In this document: positions 43,112 through 54,241 of the stretch, piece by piece
Position numbering within the stretch: the first letter of the stretch is position 1
How the letters are laid out: each line of letters opens with the position of its first letter
NCBI RefSeq assembly: GCF_018991925.1
Contig: NW_024751782.1
Coordinates: 322,965-386,964 of the forward strand
DNA: 64,000 bases
Direction: 5' to 3'
Origin: Homarus americanus
Taxonomy: Eukaryota > Arthropoda > Malacostraca > Decapoda > Nephropidae
Notes under the pieces: generated by a model
Seen by the model: the letters and a program-made list of their open reading frames with translations, nothing else
Database searches by the model: none
What the model was told of the DNA's origin: nothing
Translations under genes and position numbers: made by a program

Positions 43112-44315
43112 AACATAACATAAGAATGGAGGAATCTACAGCGAGTGTATTGACCCATAATGGGCAGTCCCGTTTACACCCAACCCCTATCGCTCATATA
43201 TCCATCCTACCTATTGTATATTTGAAGCTATCCAGCGTATTCGAATTAATGATGATGTTCGCTAACTTGTTCCACTCATCCACTACTCTATTTCCAAACC
43301 AATGTTTACCTATCTAGCGCCTAAATCTAAATTTGTCTAATTTAAAACCATTGCTACGACCTCGTTCCTGGTTGGATAGTTTGAGTGCCTTTGTTATATC
43401 ACCTTTGTTTAGCCCTGACTTCCATTTATACACCTCGATCATATCGCCCCTCACTCTACGTCTCTCGGGGAGTGCAAATTAAAATGTTTTAATCTTTCTC
43501 TGTACAGTACTCAAGGTTCCTAATGCCCGGGATTAGTCTTGTCATTCTCCTCTTAATTCTTTCAAGGGATTCTATATCCATTCTTTAGTGCGGTGACCAG
43601 AATCGAATCGTGTAATCCAAGCGAGTTACCTCGCTTGTCTTGTAACTAACACTCCTTTGTTTGAACCCAAGAATTTTGCTAGCCTTGTTTCGAGGAAGTA
43701 CACGTTGCTGTCTTGGTTTAAGAGTCTTATTAATCAATACTCCTAACTCTCTCTCACAGTCGGATTTCTCTATAACAACGTAGTTCATCTGATATCTGGG
43801 TTTCTGTGTTTACATCTCTTAGACTAAGTACTATATATTCACCCACATTAAATTTCCTCTGCCTTTTTTCAAACCATGCGAAATTTTTTTTTAGATCTTC
43901 TTGTAAATTTTGCGGAGTCCTCGTCATATTTAATTACACGCCCTAATCCATTTTAGAATAGCTCCTCCAATTCCATGAGCCTCCACTTTTCTCATTAGTC
44001 TTTCATGAGGGACTCTGCCGAAGGCTTGGCTGAAGTCGAGGTATACCACATCATAATTGTATCCGTCATCCACTGATTCCAAAACAGATGAAAAGAATGT
44101 CAATAGATTTGTCAGACATGAACGCCCACCTGTGAAGCCATGTTGGGAATCACTGATCAACTTGTGCTTTTCCAGGTAATTTCGAATAGAGTTTGAAATA
44201 ATTGCTTCCAGCAATTTGCCTACAATTGATGTTAAACTGATTGGACGGTAGTTAAAGGATTGTGATCTATCTCCCTTCTTGAAAATCGGTATCACAGTCG
44301 CTATCACCGATGCCG
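43112..44315 (-). mobile_element. LINE E copy 2, with internal deletion
   Basis: From 44315 the minus strand encodes VIPIFKKGDRSQSFNYRPIS, DSQHGFTGGRSCLTNLLTFF, VVYLDFSQAFGRVPHERLMR and ILKWIRA. At about 43930 it jumps directly to sequence that in copy 3 lies about 80 codons later (RVIKYDEDS), deleting the [10 protein letters not shown] and FADD blocks. It then continues through the thumb region (NYVVIEKSDCERELGVLINK) to the shared 3' end CCATTCTTATGTTATG at about 43115. Two substitutions (S-K to S-Q and D to G) lie in the first catalytic motif. The copy is also 5'-truncated. Confidence 0.88.
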
Positions 44316-44828
44316 CCAAAGCCACGGCTGTGGAATGAGCGTTTAGGGAACAAACACGGAGAATGGTACACAGGAAGTGGGGAACACAGGGAGTGGGGGA
44401 CGTTTCTTTCTTTCTTTTTAATAACACCCGAAGAAGACGGTAGGACTACTTTATAATTTTAAAGTATCCCACTGTTTAAGCACGCGCTCAACTGCTGCGT
44501 GCAACGACAGCCATCGAGTGGCACAAGCATGTAAGATTTTGTGTGGCTTAAGGTCCAGAAAAGTTTGGGCAAGTTTAAGTTTATATTTCCTTTTGGCACT
44601 ATGGGAGAAGTGTGTATAAATATTCCTGATAAGGTCTTCGCAATGTCATGGTAGATATTTTACTGATTCTGATGCACATAAGTGAATGCTATGACAAAAA
44701 TACATTTATTTTAATATGCAAAATTTTATTCTTCGATGACGTGGCACATGTATGAATATATAACATAATATAAGGTATTAAATAAAACAGCCATATTAAT
44801 ATATTACAACTAGCGGAACCGTCGCCCC
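44316..44828. other. non-coding, nothing recognised
   Basis: AT-rich spacer between LINE E copy 2 and the direct-repeat/Helitron region. Confidence 0.55.
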
Positions 44829-44856
44829 CCGGGCGGCTCTTTCGCTAGGCCACGGT
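44829..44856 (+). repeat. 28-bp direct repeat, copy 1 (Helitron left flank)
   Basis: GC-rich 28-mer containing GGCTCTTTCGCTAGGCCACG, identical to 45826-45853 and in the same orientation. Similar, less perfect sequence extends about 15 bases to the left of both copies (GAA-CCGTC), so the repeat unit is somewhat longer. Confidence 0.85.
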
Positions 44857-44879
44857 AGGACGCCACCCTCCGGGAGACT

Positions 44880-45422
44880 CCACATTGTCTCACTGTAGTG
44901 CATTAAGGTGTCTGCTTTGATCCTAACTTTGTACTCGTCAGAAGGAATGTTTTCCAGGGCATTTTTAAATGACTGTACATACGTGTTGCGCTCATACAGC
45001 ATTTCTTGGATAGATAGGACAATGTCCTGTCTGACACCTTGAATGTTGCCACACCTGATAGTAGTCTGCTTTTCATGATCTCCCATGAAGTAGATTTGGA
45101 GGAACTTTGCCTGCTCATCTTCCAGTGGTAAGAGGGATACTGCTTAGTGATAGACTTGACCCTGGGCTTTGAATGTGGGTATGTATCCGTGCTCACGAAC
45201 TACTCTGGTAGCTCCAAAGGATGTCATCTGGAAGCATGAATTGTACTTCAGTATATTTTCCAAGAAGTGTTTTGACTCTGGTGTTGTTCCCAGCATGAGA
45301 GTCTTCAATGGTTGTGGTGGTTTTTCCAAATTTGGCAGTCGTACTGTCCCATGAGAGCAGCACAGTCCAGCAGATTCTCCTTTGTACTTCTTTGCACCGC
45401 AGTATTCACATTTCTTATCCAT
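44880..45422 (-). mobile_element. Helitron fragment (Helitron_like_N/Rep region)
   Basis: The minus strand 45422-45144 encodes KCEYCGAKKYKGESAGLCC, then LPNLEKPPQPLKTLM, LENILKYNSCFQMTSFGATR and a FKAQGQVYH end. This is the Helitron-like N-terminal domain: C-x2-C...CC knuckle, YN--F-MTSFGA block, then the (I/K)-QGQVYH motif. After a frameshift, 45086-44880 continues with YFMGDHEKQT-like residues (MGDHEKQTTIRCGNIQGVRQ) and IVLSIQEMLYERNTYVQSFK, also typical of Helitron proteins. The Rep catalytic HUH motif and the helicase are absent; similarity stops at about 44880. Helitrons move by rolling-circle replication. This piece is a dead internal fragment. Confidence 0.85.
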
Positions 45423-45459
45423 GTTGCCAATGACAACAGAGGGATACTTTTCATATTCT

Positions 45460-45738
45460 ATCTATAACATCATCCATAATCACTACATATAACACCATCC
45501 ATCATCACTACATATAACACCATCCATCATCACTACATATAACACCATCCATCATCACTACATATAACACCATCCATCATCACTACATATAACACTATCC
45601 ATCATCACTACATATAACATCATCCATCATCACTACATATAACACCACCCATCATCACTACATGTAACAACATCCATCATCACTACATATAACACCATCC
45701 ATCATCACTACATATAACACCATCCATCATCACCACAG
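45460..45738 (+). repeat. 25-bp minisatellite, about 11 copies
   Basis: Unit CACTACATATAACACCATCC plus ATCAT, with a few substitutions (ATCATCC, ACTATCC, ATGTAAC). It lies immediately upstream, on the minus strand, of the Helitron coding fragment and between the two 28-bp direct repeats. Confidence 0.95.
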
Positions 45739-45825
45739 ATCGGTAAAGTAGTTTCCAAGATTCTCGTGCGGACACACAGACAGACTTCTTTGTTTTACAT
45801 AGATAGAGAGCAGAAACGCCGTCCT

Positions 45826-45853
45826 CCGGGCGGCTCTTTCGCTAGGCCACGGT
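45826..45853 (+). repeat. 28-bp direct repeat, copy 2 (Helitron right flank)
   Basis: Identical to 44829-44856. The sequence just to its left (GGACACACAGACAGACTTC, then a TACATAGATAGAG stretch) looks like the short-repeat tail of a LINE 3' end. The pair may therefore mark ends of a transposed or duplicated segment and not Helitron termini. Confidence 0.85.
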
Positions 45854-46769
45854 GTGAAATGAACCAAAATTTATCTTATTCATCAGGATGGATGGTCCAC
45901 CCTGTTAATTGAATTGGAAGTGGCTACTTAACTATGAATTCCCAGCTGAGAAAACTCGAGGCTATGTCGCCGGGATGTTAAGTTATGTTGGAAAAGTCAT
46001 GTTAGATTTCGTTACATAGGTTTTTTCGAGGTGCTTTTTTGGTTAGATTAGGTAGGTAAAAATTTACTCCTCTGCAATTTTTGGGGATGATCTTGAGAAA
46101 TGAAATATTGTAAGTTTTTCTTTATTGGAAATTTTCTTAATGTTGCTCATTAAATCGCGAACCTCATCTTAAATATTGCTAGGAAGCTTTTTAAAGTTTT
46201 ATTTTATTACAGTTATGCTAAGATGATAATAGATGGCAATAGAATTTAATGCTGAATAAATTTTCATTTATTGTGCAAATTGATATTAACGGAGATATAA
46301 ACATACCAATAGTAAAGGAAAAAAGGTGGTCCCTGAAGTTGCAAGAAAGATACTGTACAGTGTAGACGGAAATATAACCGCATAGGACTTTTTTTTTCAA
46401 AGTTACAGACAGGGAAACTATACAATACAAATAGCGAGAGTGAACATTACGAACAGCATGAGTGTACAGTCAGAGACAGACACAAGAACACACACAGAGA
46501 ATTAAAAGTGAAGAAGAGGTCAACCCCCACCCCCCCCCCACCCTCCCTGTGTATGGCAGGATTCAGAGGTGACCGACTTTTTCCTCACCGCCCACAATAC
46601 TGTACACGGTATTGGATCCCAATGAAGCGGAAAACACAGAAGCGACCCACCCCCATTCCCCTAGAGCTATGTTTGTAAAGCCATGCCAACCAATAACATT
46701 CACATCTCCGCTTTGAAGTTAAATATTTTTCACTATATCTTACCTCTTTTAAAATAGATTTATTTATAA

Positions 46770-46774
<5 letters not shown>
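45854..46774. other. non-coding, AT-rich
   Basis: A short C run at about 46525-46545. No gene or motif recognised. Confidence 0.55.

Positions 46775-46836
<62 letters not shown>
46775..46836 (+). repeat. (AT)n microsatellite
   Basis: About 60 bp of AT forming the left boundary of a SINE-like unit. Confidence 0.95.
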
Positions 46837-46838
<2 letters not shown>

Positions 46839-46931
46839 CATTAGCCAATAAAACACTGGACTTCTACATACAATCAACACTCAACCCGCCAGGATTCGAA
46901 CCCACGGCTTTATTGGGCTAATGAAATATAT
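46831..46931 (-). mobile_element. tRNA-like SINE unit inside a hairpin
   Basis: Arms 46831-46852 and 46909-46931 are reverse complements (ATATATTTCATTAGCC core) with one extra base, forming a 22-bp stem. The loop, read on the minus strand, contains GCCGTGGGTTCGAATCCTGG, a near-perfect pol III B box (GGTTCGAATCC). The same B-box block occurs on the plus strand at 47114-47140. No A box is clear on this strand, so the SINE head may be truncated. Confidence 0.6.
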
Positions 46932-47054
46932 GGATCCTCGTGTTTCAAACCGGATTTGGTAAGCGTTACTCTGACCACCTACGTGATACTGGTAATCCCC
47001 AGAGGTTCACGGCGCCATAAGCTCGTTGAACAGGCTTTGTGTGAAATATAACAG

Positions 47055-47143
47055 AGTCTGGGACTGCTGGTGGTCCAGAGAAGCGCGTTCCCGGTCACTT
47101 CATGGGCTCGTGGGCCGTGGGTTCGAATTCTGGCGGGTTGGGT

Positions 47144-47145
<2 letters not shown>
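47055..47145 (+). mobile_element. tRNA-derived SINE head with (TA)n tail
   Basis: An A-box-like TGGTCCAGAGAAG at about 47067 and a B box GGGTTCGAATTCTGG at about 47119, 50 bases apart as in tRNA-derived promoters. A GGCGGGTTGGGTGTTTA stretch follows and leads into a (TA)n tail. The B-box region pairs with the opposite-strand copy at 46873-46900. Confidence 0.65.

Positions 47146-47227
<82 letters not shown>
47146..47227 (+). repeat. (TA)n microsatellite
   Basis: About 80 bp of TA between the SINE head and the PLE terminus. Isoleucine-tyrosine frames across it on both strands are artefacts. Confidence 0.95.
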
Positions 47228-47720
47228 CCACAAGGAAAAGAAAAAACACGAAGTTCCCAAGTGCTTTTGCGCAATTCACATTTTAGGTGAGTAGCAGACT
47301 AAGAGAAGTACAAAACAAGATATATATATACAGAGGAGGGTGAAATCAAGTCCACAATGGTCAGGTATTAGGTAATGACCCTATTAATCTTCAAAAAGCA
47401 CCGCAGCAGTCGGTAGTCAGGTCAGAGGCTAAGCTGACCCAACCTTCTCACCTGGTTACAAATCTTCTTAATTACGAAATTATCCAGTTTGTACATACCA
47501 TTACTCAAATTCATGTTGACGGATTCGGTATGTTTAATGAGACTGGATTATATAATGTTCCTACTATCAATTGAATTACAAGGTAATATTGAGGAGACAT
47601 TATCCCAGTCAATGCAATGCTTATTATCCTCAAATGAACAAACAGAGCATTGGATTCCTGGCCTGGCCTAACACTATATTTATGTGTTAGGAGTCTAGTC
47701 ACAAGTCTGCACATGGGTGG
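47228..47720 (-). mobile_element. Penelope-like element 3' end (C-terminal ORF piece and terminus)
   Basis: On the minus strand 47685-47640 reads HKYSVRPGQESNALFVHL. After a one-base frameshift come EDNKHCIDWDNVSSILPCNS and, past one TAA, SSLIKHTESVNMNLSNGMYK with LDNFVIKKICNQ (to about 47460). The H--IDWDN, S-LI and N-N-S-GMYKLD pattern is what follows the GIY-YIG endonuclease in Penelope-like elements. Non-coding sequence continues to a terminus at 47290-47228 containing GAACTTCGTGTTTTTTC, which also forms the arms of the inverted repeat at 63253-63366. The RT and the GIY-YIG core itself are missing. Confidence 0.75.
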
Positions 47721-47974
47721 CACGGATAAGACGGTCGTCTATGCATTGGGATCTAGGCAGCAGTGCAATCCGGTCCAGTCTGTGTGACTGAGCAGCCCTT
47801 ACCAAGAGCCACTCTGCTCACCCCACATGGGAAAGGGGATAGCAAAGGTGCCCTAAACATAGCATGCCTAAAGAACCAACCTGATTGGGCAATCGCACCC
47901 AGTAACGTCATCCTTATGTGGTCAAAAACACAATCATAATCACAGAATAACACAAAAACAAACTGTACAACTCC

Positions 47975-48735
47975 TTATGGTCTCTGAATGGAATGTCAGG
48001 ACCCTTCTGGATACCGGCACAAATGAACCATCCTGAAAGAAGAACCTCCTTTATGGCAAAAGAGTTAAATAGGTATAACATCGACGTAGCAGCCATTCGT
48101 GAGTCCCGGCTCCCAGACGAGGATCGACTCACAGAACGGGGGACTGGCTATACCCAAAACTGGATGCAGAGGATGACATCAAGGAGGCCTTTTATGCCGA
48201 CCGTGACAGAGTGCTAACCTCTATCCCCATAGAAGATAAGGTTGTGCTCCTAGGTGACTTCAATGCTAGAGTTGGAAGAGATGCTGACATATAACAGGGA
48301 ATCATAGTGAAAAACGGAGTAGGCAAGTGTAATCCCAACGGCCTACACCTCCTCAGCAAGTGTGTTGTACACAACCTCACTGTCACCAATTCCTTGTTTA
48401 GGCAGGCCGACAAGTTCAAGGGCTCGTGGCAACACCCACGATCCAAACACTGGCATCTCGATGACTACATCATTGTCAGAGAAAGAGATCGTCGAGATGT
48501 CCTCATCACCCGAGCAATGTGTGGCTCAGACCACTGTGACACTGATCATCTGCTCTTCAGAGCTAAACTCTCACTTCACATCCCCCCAAAACGGCGTATG
48601 CAGCAAGCCTCCAGAAGAGGTTTTAACACTAAGTGTCTGGAGGATCCAGGAGTAGCACATGCTTTCAGAGAGCAGCTCGAACATGGGCTGAAAAATAACC
48701 CGACAACAATCAACCTAAATCCCATTGCTGAATGA
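47975..48735 (+). pseudogene. LINE F copy 1 endonuclease with internal deletion
   Basis: The N-terminal part carries the catalytic E-S-R-L motif (IRESRL, at 48094-48111). At about 48165 the sequence jumps from TGYTQNW into LDAEDDIKEAFY, skipping the central part of the domain, about 60 residues by family comparison. GDFNARVGRDA (48256-48290) keeps the D-x-N pair. One TAA follows at about 48293, then a 142-codon frame at 48307-48735 with SKHWHLDDYII and a CDTDHLLF end carrying the last D-H. The core fold would be incomplete. Confidence 0.82.
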
Positions 48736-49236
48736 GGTATACTCGACACTGTCATGATAAATACCTGCAGAGACTTTCGGCCAGATCGAAAGAATGCACC
48801 AGGACTGGTTTGATGAAAATGACCCGGAAGTCAACGTAAAGGTGCTGCTTAAACTGACTGGTAGAACAATCCTGTCTCAGATCAAAGCTCATACCTTCCA
48901 CAAGAAGAAAACAGTGGACCAGCGCGAACTTAGCAATCTAAAGAACGAATGGTTGAAAAATAAAGCATGTGAAATGTAAAAACTTGCAGATCAACACAAG
49001 ATGTGCGAATTTTTCAATTCCACTAAAACAGTTTATGGACCAACCACTCATGGCGCAACCCACCCTCCTCTCATCTGACAGTAACTCCCTAATTGAAGAC
49101 GAAGAAGGCCTCCTTCAGCACTGGAAAGAGCACTACCGTTCGCTCCTCAACTGAAACACCAATGTGGATGTCCTGACTACCCAGTAGATCCCTCAACACC
49201 CAGAGCTAACCTACCTCAGCTATCCTCCATTCCTGG

Positions 49237-50203
49237 ATGAAGTGTATAAAGCAAGGGGCCTCTGCTTACCAGCTGTCTCCACTTTCCCCTGGAAAATATA
49301 TGGGAAAAGAGGAAATCCCCCAAGCTCTTAAAGACGTCTCCCTCGTTAATATTTATAAGAACAAGGGAGACCTGTCAGACAACTACTACGGGATCTTGCT
49401 GCTGTCCGTAGCTGGCAAGGTTATCGCCTGAGTCCTCCTCAACAGACTACTTCCTGAGGCGGAAAACTTTCACCCAGAATCAGAATGTGGCCTTAGACAA
49501 TCACGTGGCACCATTGATATAAATTTTGCTGCCCTCCAGATACAGGAAAAGTGCAGAGAACAGCGTCGATACCAAAGCTTTTGCCTCAGTCAACAGGGAA
49601 GCCCTCTGGCGGACCCTCAGCCGGTTCGACTGCCCAACAAAATTCATCGCCATTGTGAGGCAACTCCACGATGGCATGAACGGCAGTGTCCTGTACGATG
49701 GAACCCAGTCGAGTTCTTCCCCATCCAAATGGGGGTAAAACAAGGATTGTACTGGCACCAACTCTTTTTTACCATTTTCTTGACTGCTTTCTTTACACCC
49801 GCCAGTGCCAATTTAGCCGGTAGCCGGCGGGGAAAACATCAAGTACCGGATGAAGGGACTTTTCAACAAAAGACGACTCCAGGGAGGAACAAAGGTGTCA
49901 GCAGCTATCTTTACTGAACTTCTGTATGCCGACGACCGCACTGTCGTGGTTCACACTGAACACGACCTATGGGAGATCCTGAACAGCTACACAGAAGCGT
50001 ATGCACACTTTGGCCTTGAGGTGAATGTAAGCGTTCAGATACTCTTTCAGCCTGCCCCTGGTCCATCCAGCTTAATGGTACTATCCTCTCTTATGTTAAC
50101 CACTTTCAGTATCTCGGTTCCCACCTGTCCATCACCGTGGACATCGGATCAGATGTGCATCCCAAGCCCTTGGCAGACTCCGGACCCGTGTCTTCAGCTG
50201 TAG
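49237..50203 (+). pseudogene. LINE F copy 1 reverse transcriptase, multiply frameshifted
   Basis: Frame pieces: 49237-49431 (ALKDVSLVNIYKNKGDLSDN; the usual N-YRPISLL reads NYYGILLLS), 49526-49738 (first catalytic region eroded to DTKAFASVNREALW; usual form D-TKAFD-VN), 49729-49917 (GVKQGLYWHQLFFTIFLTAF), and 49850-50203 (ELLYADDRTVVVHTEHDLWE with both YADD aspartates). Stops and frameshifts separate all four. Loss of the second D in TKAFD and the shuffled frames make it inactive. Confidence 0.85.
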
Positions 50204-50285
50204 GGAGCTGAAATTACTGTATCTACAAAGTTGTACGTATAGAGCAGTGGTCCTCCCTACCCTACTATAGAGCAAGACTGGAGGA

Positions 50286-51459
50286 AATGCTTTTGGTAGG
50301 GAAAGAAGAAGCTGTTGGGGAGATGGTGTGGGGATGAGGAGGGAAGAGAGGACTAGTTTTAGGGGATTTTTTTTTTTTTTTTGAGATGAGGAACCGAGTC
50401 TGTGAGAGTAAGTCCTGCTTGTGAGAAGGTATTGTGGCGGGGGTGAGGGAGGGTTGTCAACTTGTCAGAACACCCGATGTTGTGGGATATTTCTCCCCTC
50501 GATATAATTCCCCGTCCCCGAAAGCATTTTTATGTATGTAAGAATTTTTAGCATACTTTTGTCACGCATACGTGAAATAGTTCCCTCCGTGATATTAATT
50601 TTCCTGTTATTATTATTTTTTTTAAGATCTACACCAATATTTATACGTTAGCTCCTTTGATTTATTTTAACCTAATAATCCAAGCCTTAGAATTACTGAA
50701 CGTCCACCCCCGTCTCCCTCATCCTGTATGTAACACTTGCAAACTCCCCACATAAACAACCTGCGGGAGGGGAAAGAGCTGATTCCTACCTCCCCGCCTC
50801 CCCCTCCCTCCGCCCCCTCCTCCTGGCCATTTGGGGGTTTCCCTTCCTCTCCCTTGCATCTATAATCGCCGCTTCTAAGGACCGACCCATGGGGAACAAA
50901 TGGGCCATGAAGGATATATCTTCATTCACTCCACAATCCTGTTTCGGGTTTTTAGATAGAGGCAGGATTGGATTTCTTGGTCACTTTTACTCGTTCCTGT
51001 AAGTTCTTGTTTGTTCTTATATGTTCTTGTTCGCTATTCCTCTTATTATTCCTTTTTTACTAATTCTGTCTCTGAGTAATAATCTTCTTTTCACTCGTTC
51101 TAATTCGTTCTTTTGTTTTGTTCTTTCATTCTGGTATTATTCACTCGTACCTACTAGTTCTTGGCTGAGTTTATTCCTGTTCACTCATTCTTAACCATCC
51201 TTTCTCCCCGGCTGACCATAATCATTAATCGAAAAATAATAAAGAAAATTCTATTTTCACAAAAATCCTTGATTACTTTAATTATAATTGCTCTCCAGGT
51301 CATCTTAGTATATCCTTGCATAAAGAACAAAGAGTTGGTAAAAAAAAAAGAAGATAAAGTTTGGAATATAGGAAAATATAGTAAAATAAAGAAAACAAAC
51401 TCACGATTTTAAAGTTCCAACAACAAAGGTAATCATTACGAGGCAGTTTATTCCTTTAT

Positions 51460-51503
<44 letters not shown>

Positions 51504-52496
51504 ACACACCCACACCGTCTCAGGAACATCATAACAAAGGGCTCCTTCTTGAAGAAAAACGTTAACCGTTCGTTGCCCCCAAAAGCTCTCCACATCTAAA
51601 GCTTGGCCGAAGTAAGAGGAGGTCGCCCATTATCCATTTCTACTGATGCATAAAGATAACTTTATCTACACTGAAGTCAAAGCGATGCCTATAAAGATTT
51701 ACGCTAAGTGTCATTAAGGTGAAATAGTTGACCCCAGGTGGGCGAGGACGGGCCTTCAATGGTTACCCTCTCAACCTGTCTTCCCGCTTCATTAATGGTC
51801 CTTTAAATAGTGGAGCTGTTTTTTGTACGTCCGTCCGGTAACCCATTCACGAAGAGATCCCTCTTGTGGTATTTTTACCCACATTTTGAATATATAATTA
51901 TTGTTCCGCTATTCTGACCTTATTCAAATAGAACTCATTTTTTTATAGTATACAACTTTCAGATCTTTTACTACGTAGGGACTCTTCCTTGGCTTGTGGG
52001 TGAACATAATAGCAGGAGGGTATAAAAACCCTGGCATACAAGGCGGTGTATCCTTGTGAAAGTGCATGTAGCTATGAGGTCACATCCCTGACCATGAGAG
52101 TGAGGGCACACATCAGCAGGCGAGTACAAAAATAAAGTGCACATAACTGTGGGGGTAAAGAGAATATATCAATATATATTTTTTGTTCTGTAAAAGTGAG
52201 TGTTTCTGGTAGAAGGTTCACATTTATTATGTATAACAGTTAGTATGATCCTAATAATGTACAAAAACTGTATATTGATAAAAGCGTCAGTACTTACCAC
52301 TGGGTGTACATAACAATGGTCAGGCCAACAGTGTTGTATACTCTGCAAGATATATATTTACACAACACTGGACGTGTCGAATAACCAATAACACAACAGT
52401 GAATACACATAACAGCGTACCGTACCGTATGTGCACGAAAATATCTACTAACAATTTACTCACACAATATTAGACATACACAACGTTGAGGGTGCA
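50286..52496. other. non-coding; low-complexity patches
   Basis: T run at 50369-50382. C-rich patch at 50765-50860. Degenerate GTTCTT-type short tandem repeats at 50985-51195. (CA)n at 51461-51513. A GGTATAAAAACC stretch at 52019-52030 is partly palindromic and TATA-like, with no gene behind it. Confidence 0.55.
51461..51513 (+). repeat. (CA)n microsatellite
   Basis: About 50 bp of CA followed by CCCACACACC variants. Confidence 0.95.
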
Positions 52497-52575
52497 AAAC
52501 AATGGCTCTATACCGAACATCGTGTTAACAAAACAATGACTCTATACCGAACATCGTGTTAACAAAACAATGGCG
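52497..52575 (+). repeat. 34-bp tandem repeat, 2.3 copies
   Basis: Unit beginning AAAACAATGGCTCTATACCG and ending CATCGTGTTAAC. The two full copies differ at one base. Confidence 0.9.
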
Positions 52576-54167
52576 TGACAATATGTATTTACAATGTGTG
52601 TGGTGGACAGAACTGCTCACCTGACCGTCAATTTAACATTTTCAATAAGTCACCTAAAAATGTTGTATCGTTATCAGCTGAGTTTCTTCCAATTGAATAT
52701 TTTATTTACCTCCTAAATTATGCGTAAAAACGTCATAAAGGTAAAACATTACAATATTCAGTAAAAAAGCTTATTACTTTCACTAAATACGTTATTTTGA
52801 TAAGGTGCAAAACCTTACTGACCACATTCAAAACTGGTCAACTTATTGCTAACTGGGGCGATTGTCACCTTTTTGCAACGGGGTAATAACTTGAATTCCT
52901 TCAATACACACACGCACACATAATACCAACATGGTACACATAAGTACAGTATACATAAGTATACATAATACACATATAGCATACAGACAAACATACTGAT
53001 ACACACATTCCACAAAAAACGATACGCAAGGCAGCACCTCTTATACATAAAGAAATACACGGACAGGACTTCACCAATCAGATCATCAAACACAAACATT
53101 TCAGGCAAGATTAGAGAGCTTTTACACTCAGTAAATAGACATAGCCTCCAGAGCGTCCCTCGTGTGTATTCCTTAACCAAGCATTAAAGCAGTGTGCGGG
53201 AATTTTTTTTTTTCCTGAGGGGTTCTGTCATTTTCAACAAGCGGCAGTGTCGCAGTGCTTGAAGCGCGGCACCACTGTACAATCAGCTGGTGGCACAGTG
53301 GGGGACACAATGGTGTGTGCTTGTGGTCAATAGGCAAAATTACAGGAACTGATTGCAGGCACTGTAAGGAGCTGATGGTGGTTTGAACATTGTATATCAA
53401 AGCTGTCGATGTCTGGATAACTGGTTAGAGGTGCGTATTGTGTGTCACCGCTGATAATTAATTAATCCTTTTTAAATAAGAGCGAAGTTTTCATTGACTG
53501 TTACTGTCAAAGTTATTAATATTGCTATAGTTCTTTTAAATGCTATGATAAGAATATTTAGTGACTGCCTCATAACTTTGGGATATTATTCTAATATAGA
53601 AGAGGGAAAGTGATGTCCATCACTCCTCATTTTCTTATTTTCAAAGGTATTTAATTGATAAATATATTTTTTTAAACTGTAATATATAGACAATTCGTCA
53701 GGTGTACTTGAACATTCTTTTCCCAATATTTTAAACCTGCAGTATATATAGATCAACTGTGTATATAGATCCACAATAATTATATAATCATAAAATATAA
53801 TGTTATATAATACCTTTCATCTTACATTACTGTGAAGAAACAGAGAATGGTCATTAAGTTTTCATTTTCAGTGAAGTCTCTTTCTGTCCTCAAGAATGAA
53901 TTACCAAGGAACTCTTCTTAAGTGTTGCTTTGAAGTAAAGATTATCCTTTTAAGACCTATTACCTGTTATTTTTTACAAGACTGTCCCAGGTTCCAAGTA
54001 ACAACATAACTGTACCAAATTACTGACCTAGTGACTGTGTGCACTCTCATTACGAGTGACGAGTGAAATAATTGGTTTGTAATGATATATGTACATAGTG
54101 ACCTCGCTTGTAGACACAGGTTATAAAATTATCAAGACACGCATTAAGACGTACATACATGATATAA
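52576..54167. other. non-coding, nothing recognised
   Basis: AT-rich. A 121-codon minus frame (52815-53180) is cysteine/valine/tyrosine-rich because of ACATA-type repeats at 52900-53010 and has no domain. Confidence 0.5.
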
Positions 54168-54186
54168 ACACACACACACACACACA

Positions 54187-54239
<53 letters not shown>
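54168..54239 (+). repeat. (CA)n microsatellite
   Basis: 72 bp of CA with a single GA interruption. Confidence 0.95.

Positions 54240-54241
<2 letters not shown>

Larger units (their letters stand above)
47725..50285 (+). mobile_element. LINE F copy 1: APE-type non-LTR retrotransposon, 3'-truncated
   Basis: 5' leader from about 47725 (limit uncertain), then endonuclease: MAKELNRYNIDVAAIRESRL (about 48050), DEDRLTERGTGY, and after an internal deletion DDIKEAFYADRDRVLTSIPI, VVLLGDFNARVGRDADI and SKHWHLDDYIIVRERD with DHLLF. RT follows from about 49080: DVSLVNIYKNKGDLSDNYYG, FASVNREALWRTLSRFDCPT, GVKQGLYWHQLF and FTELLYADDRTVVVHTEHDL with FGLEVNV (about 49900-50030). It ends at 50284 within a VVLPTLL segment. 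Several frameshifts and stops separate these blocks. The same family returns at 62006-62710. Confidence 0.88.
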
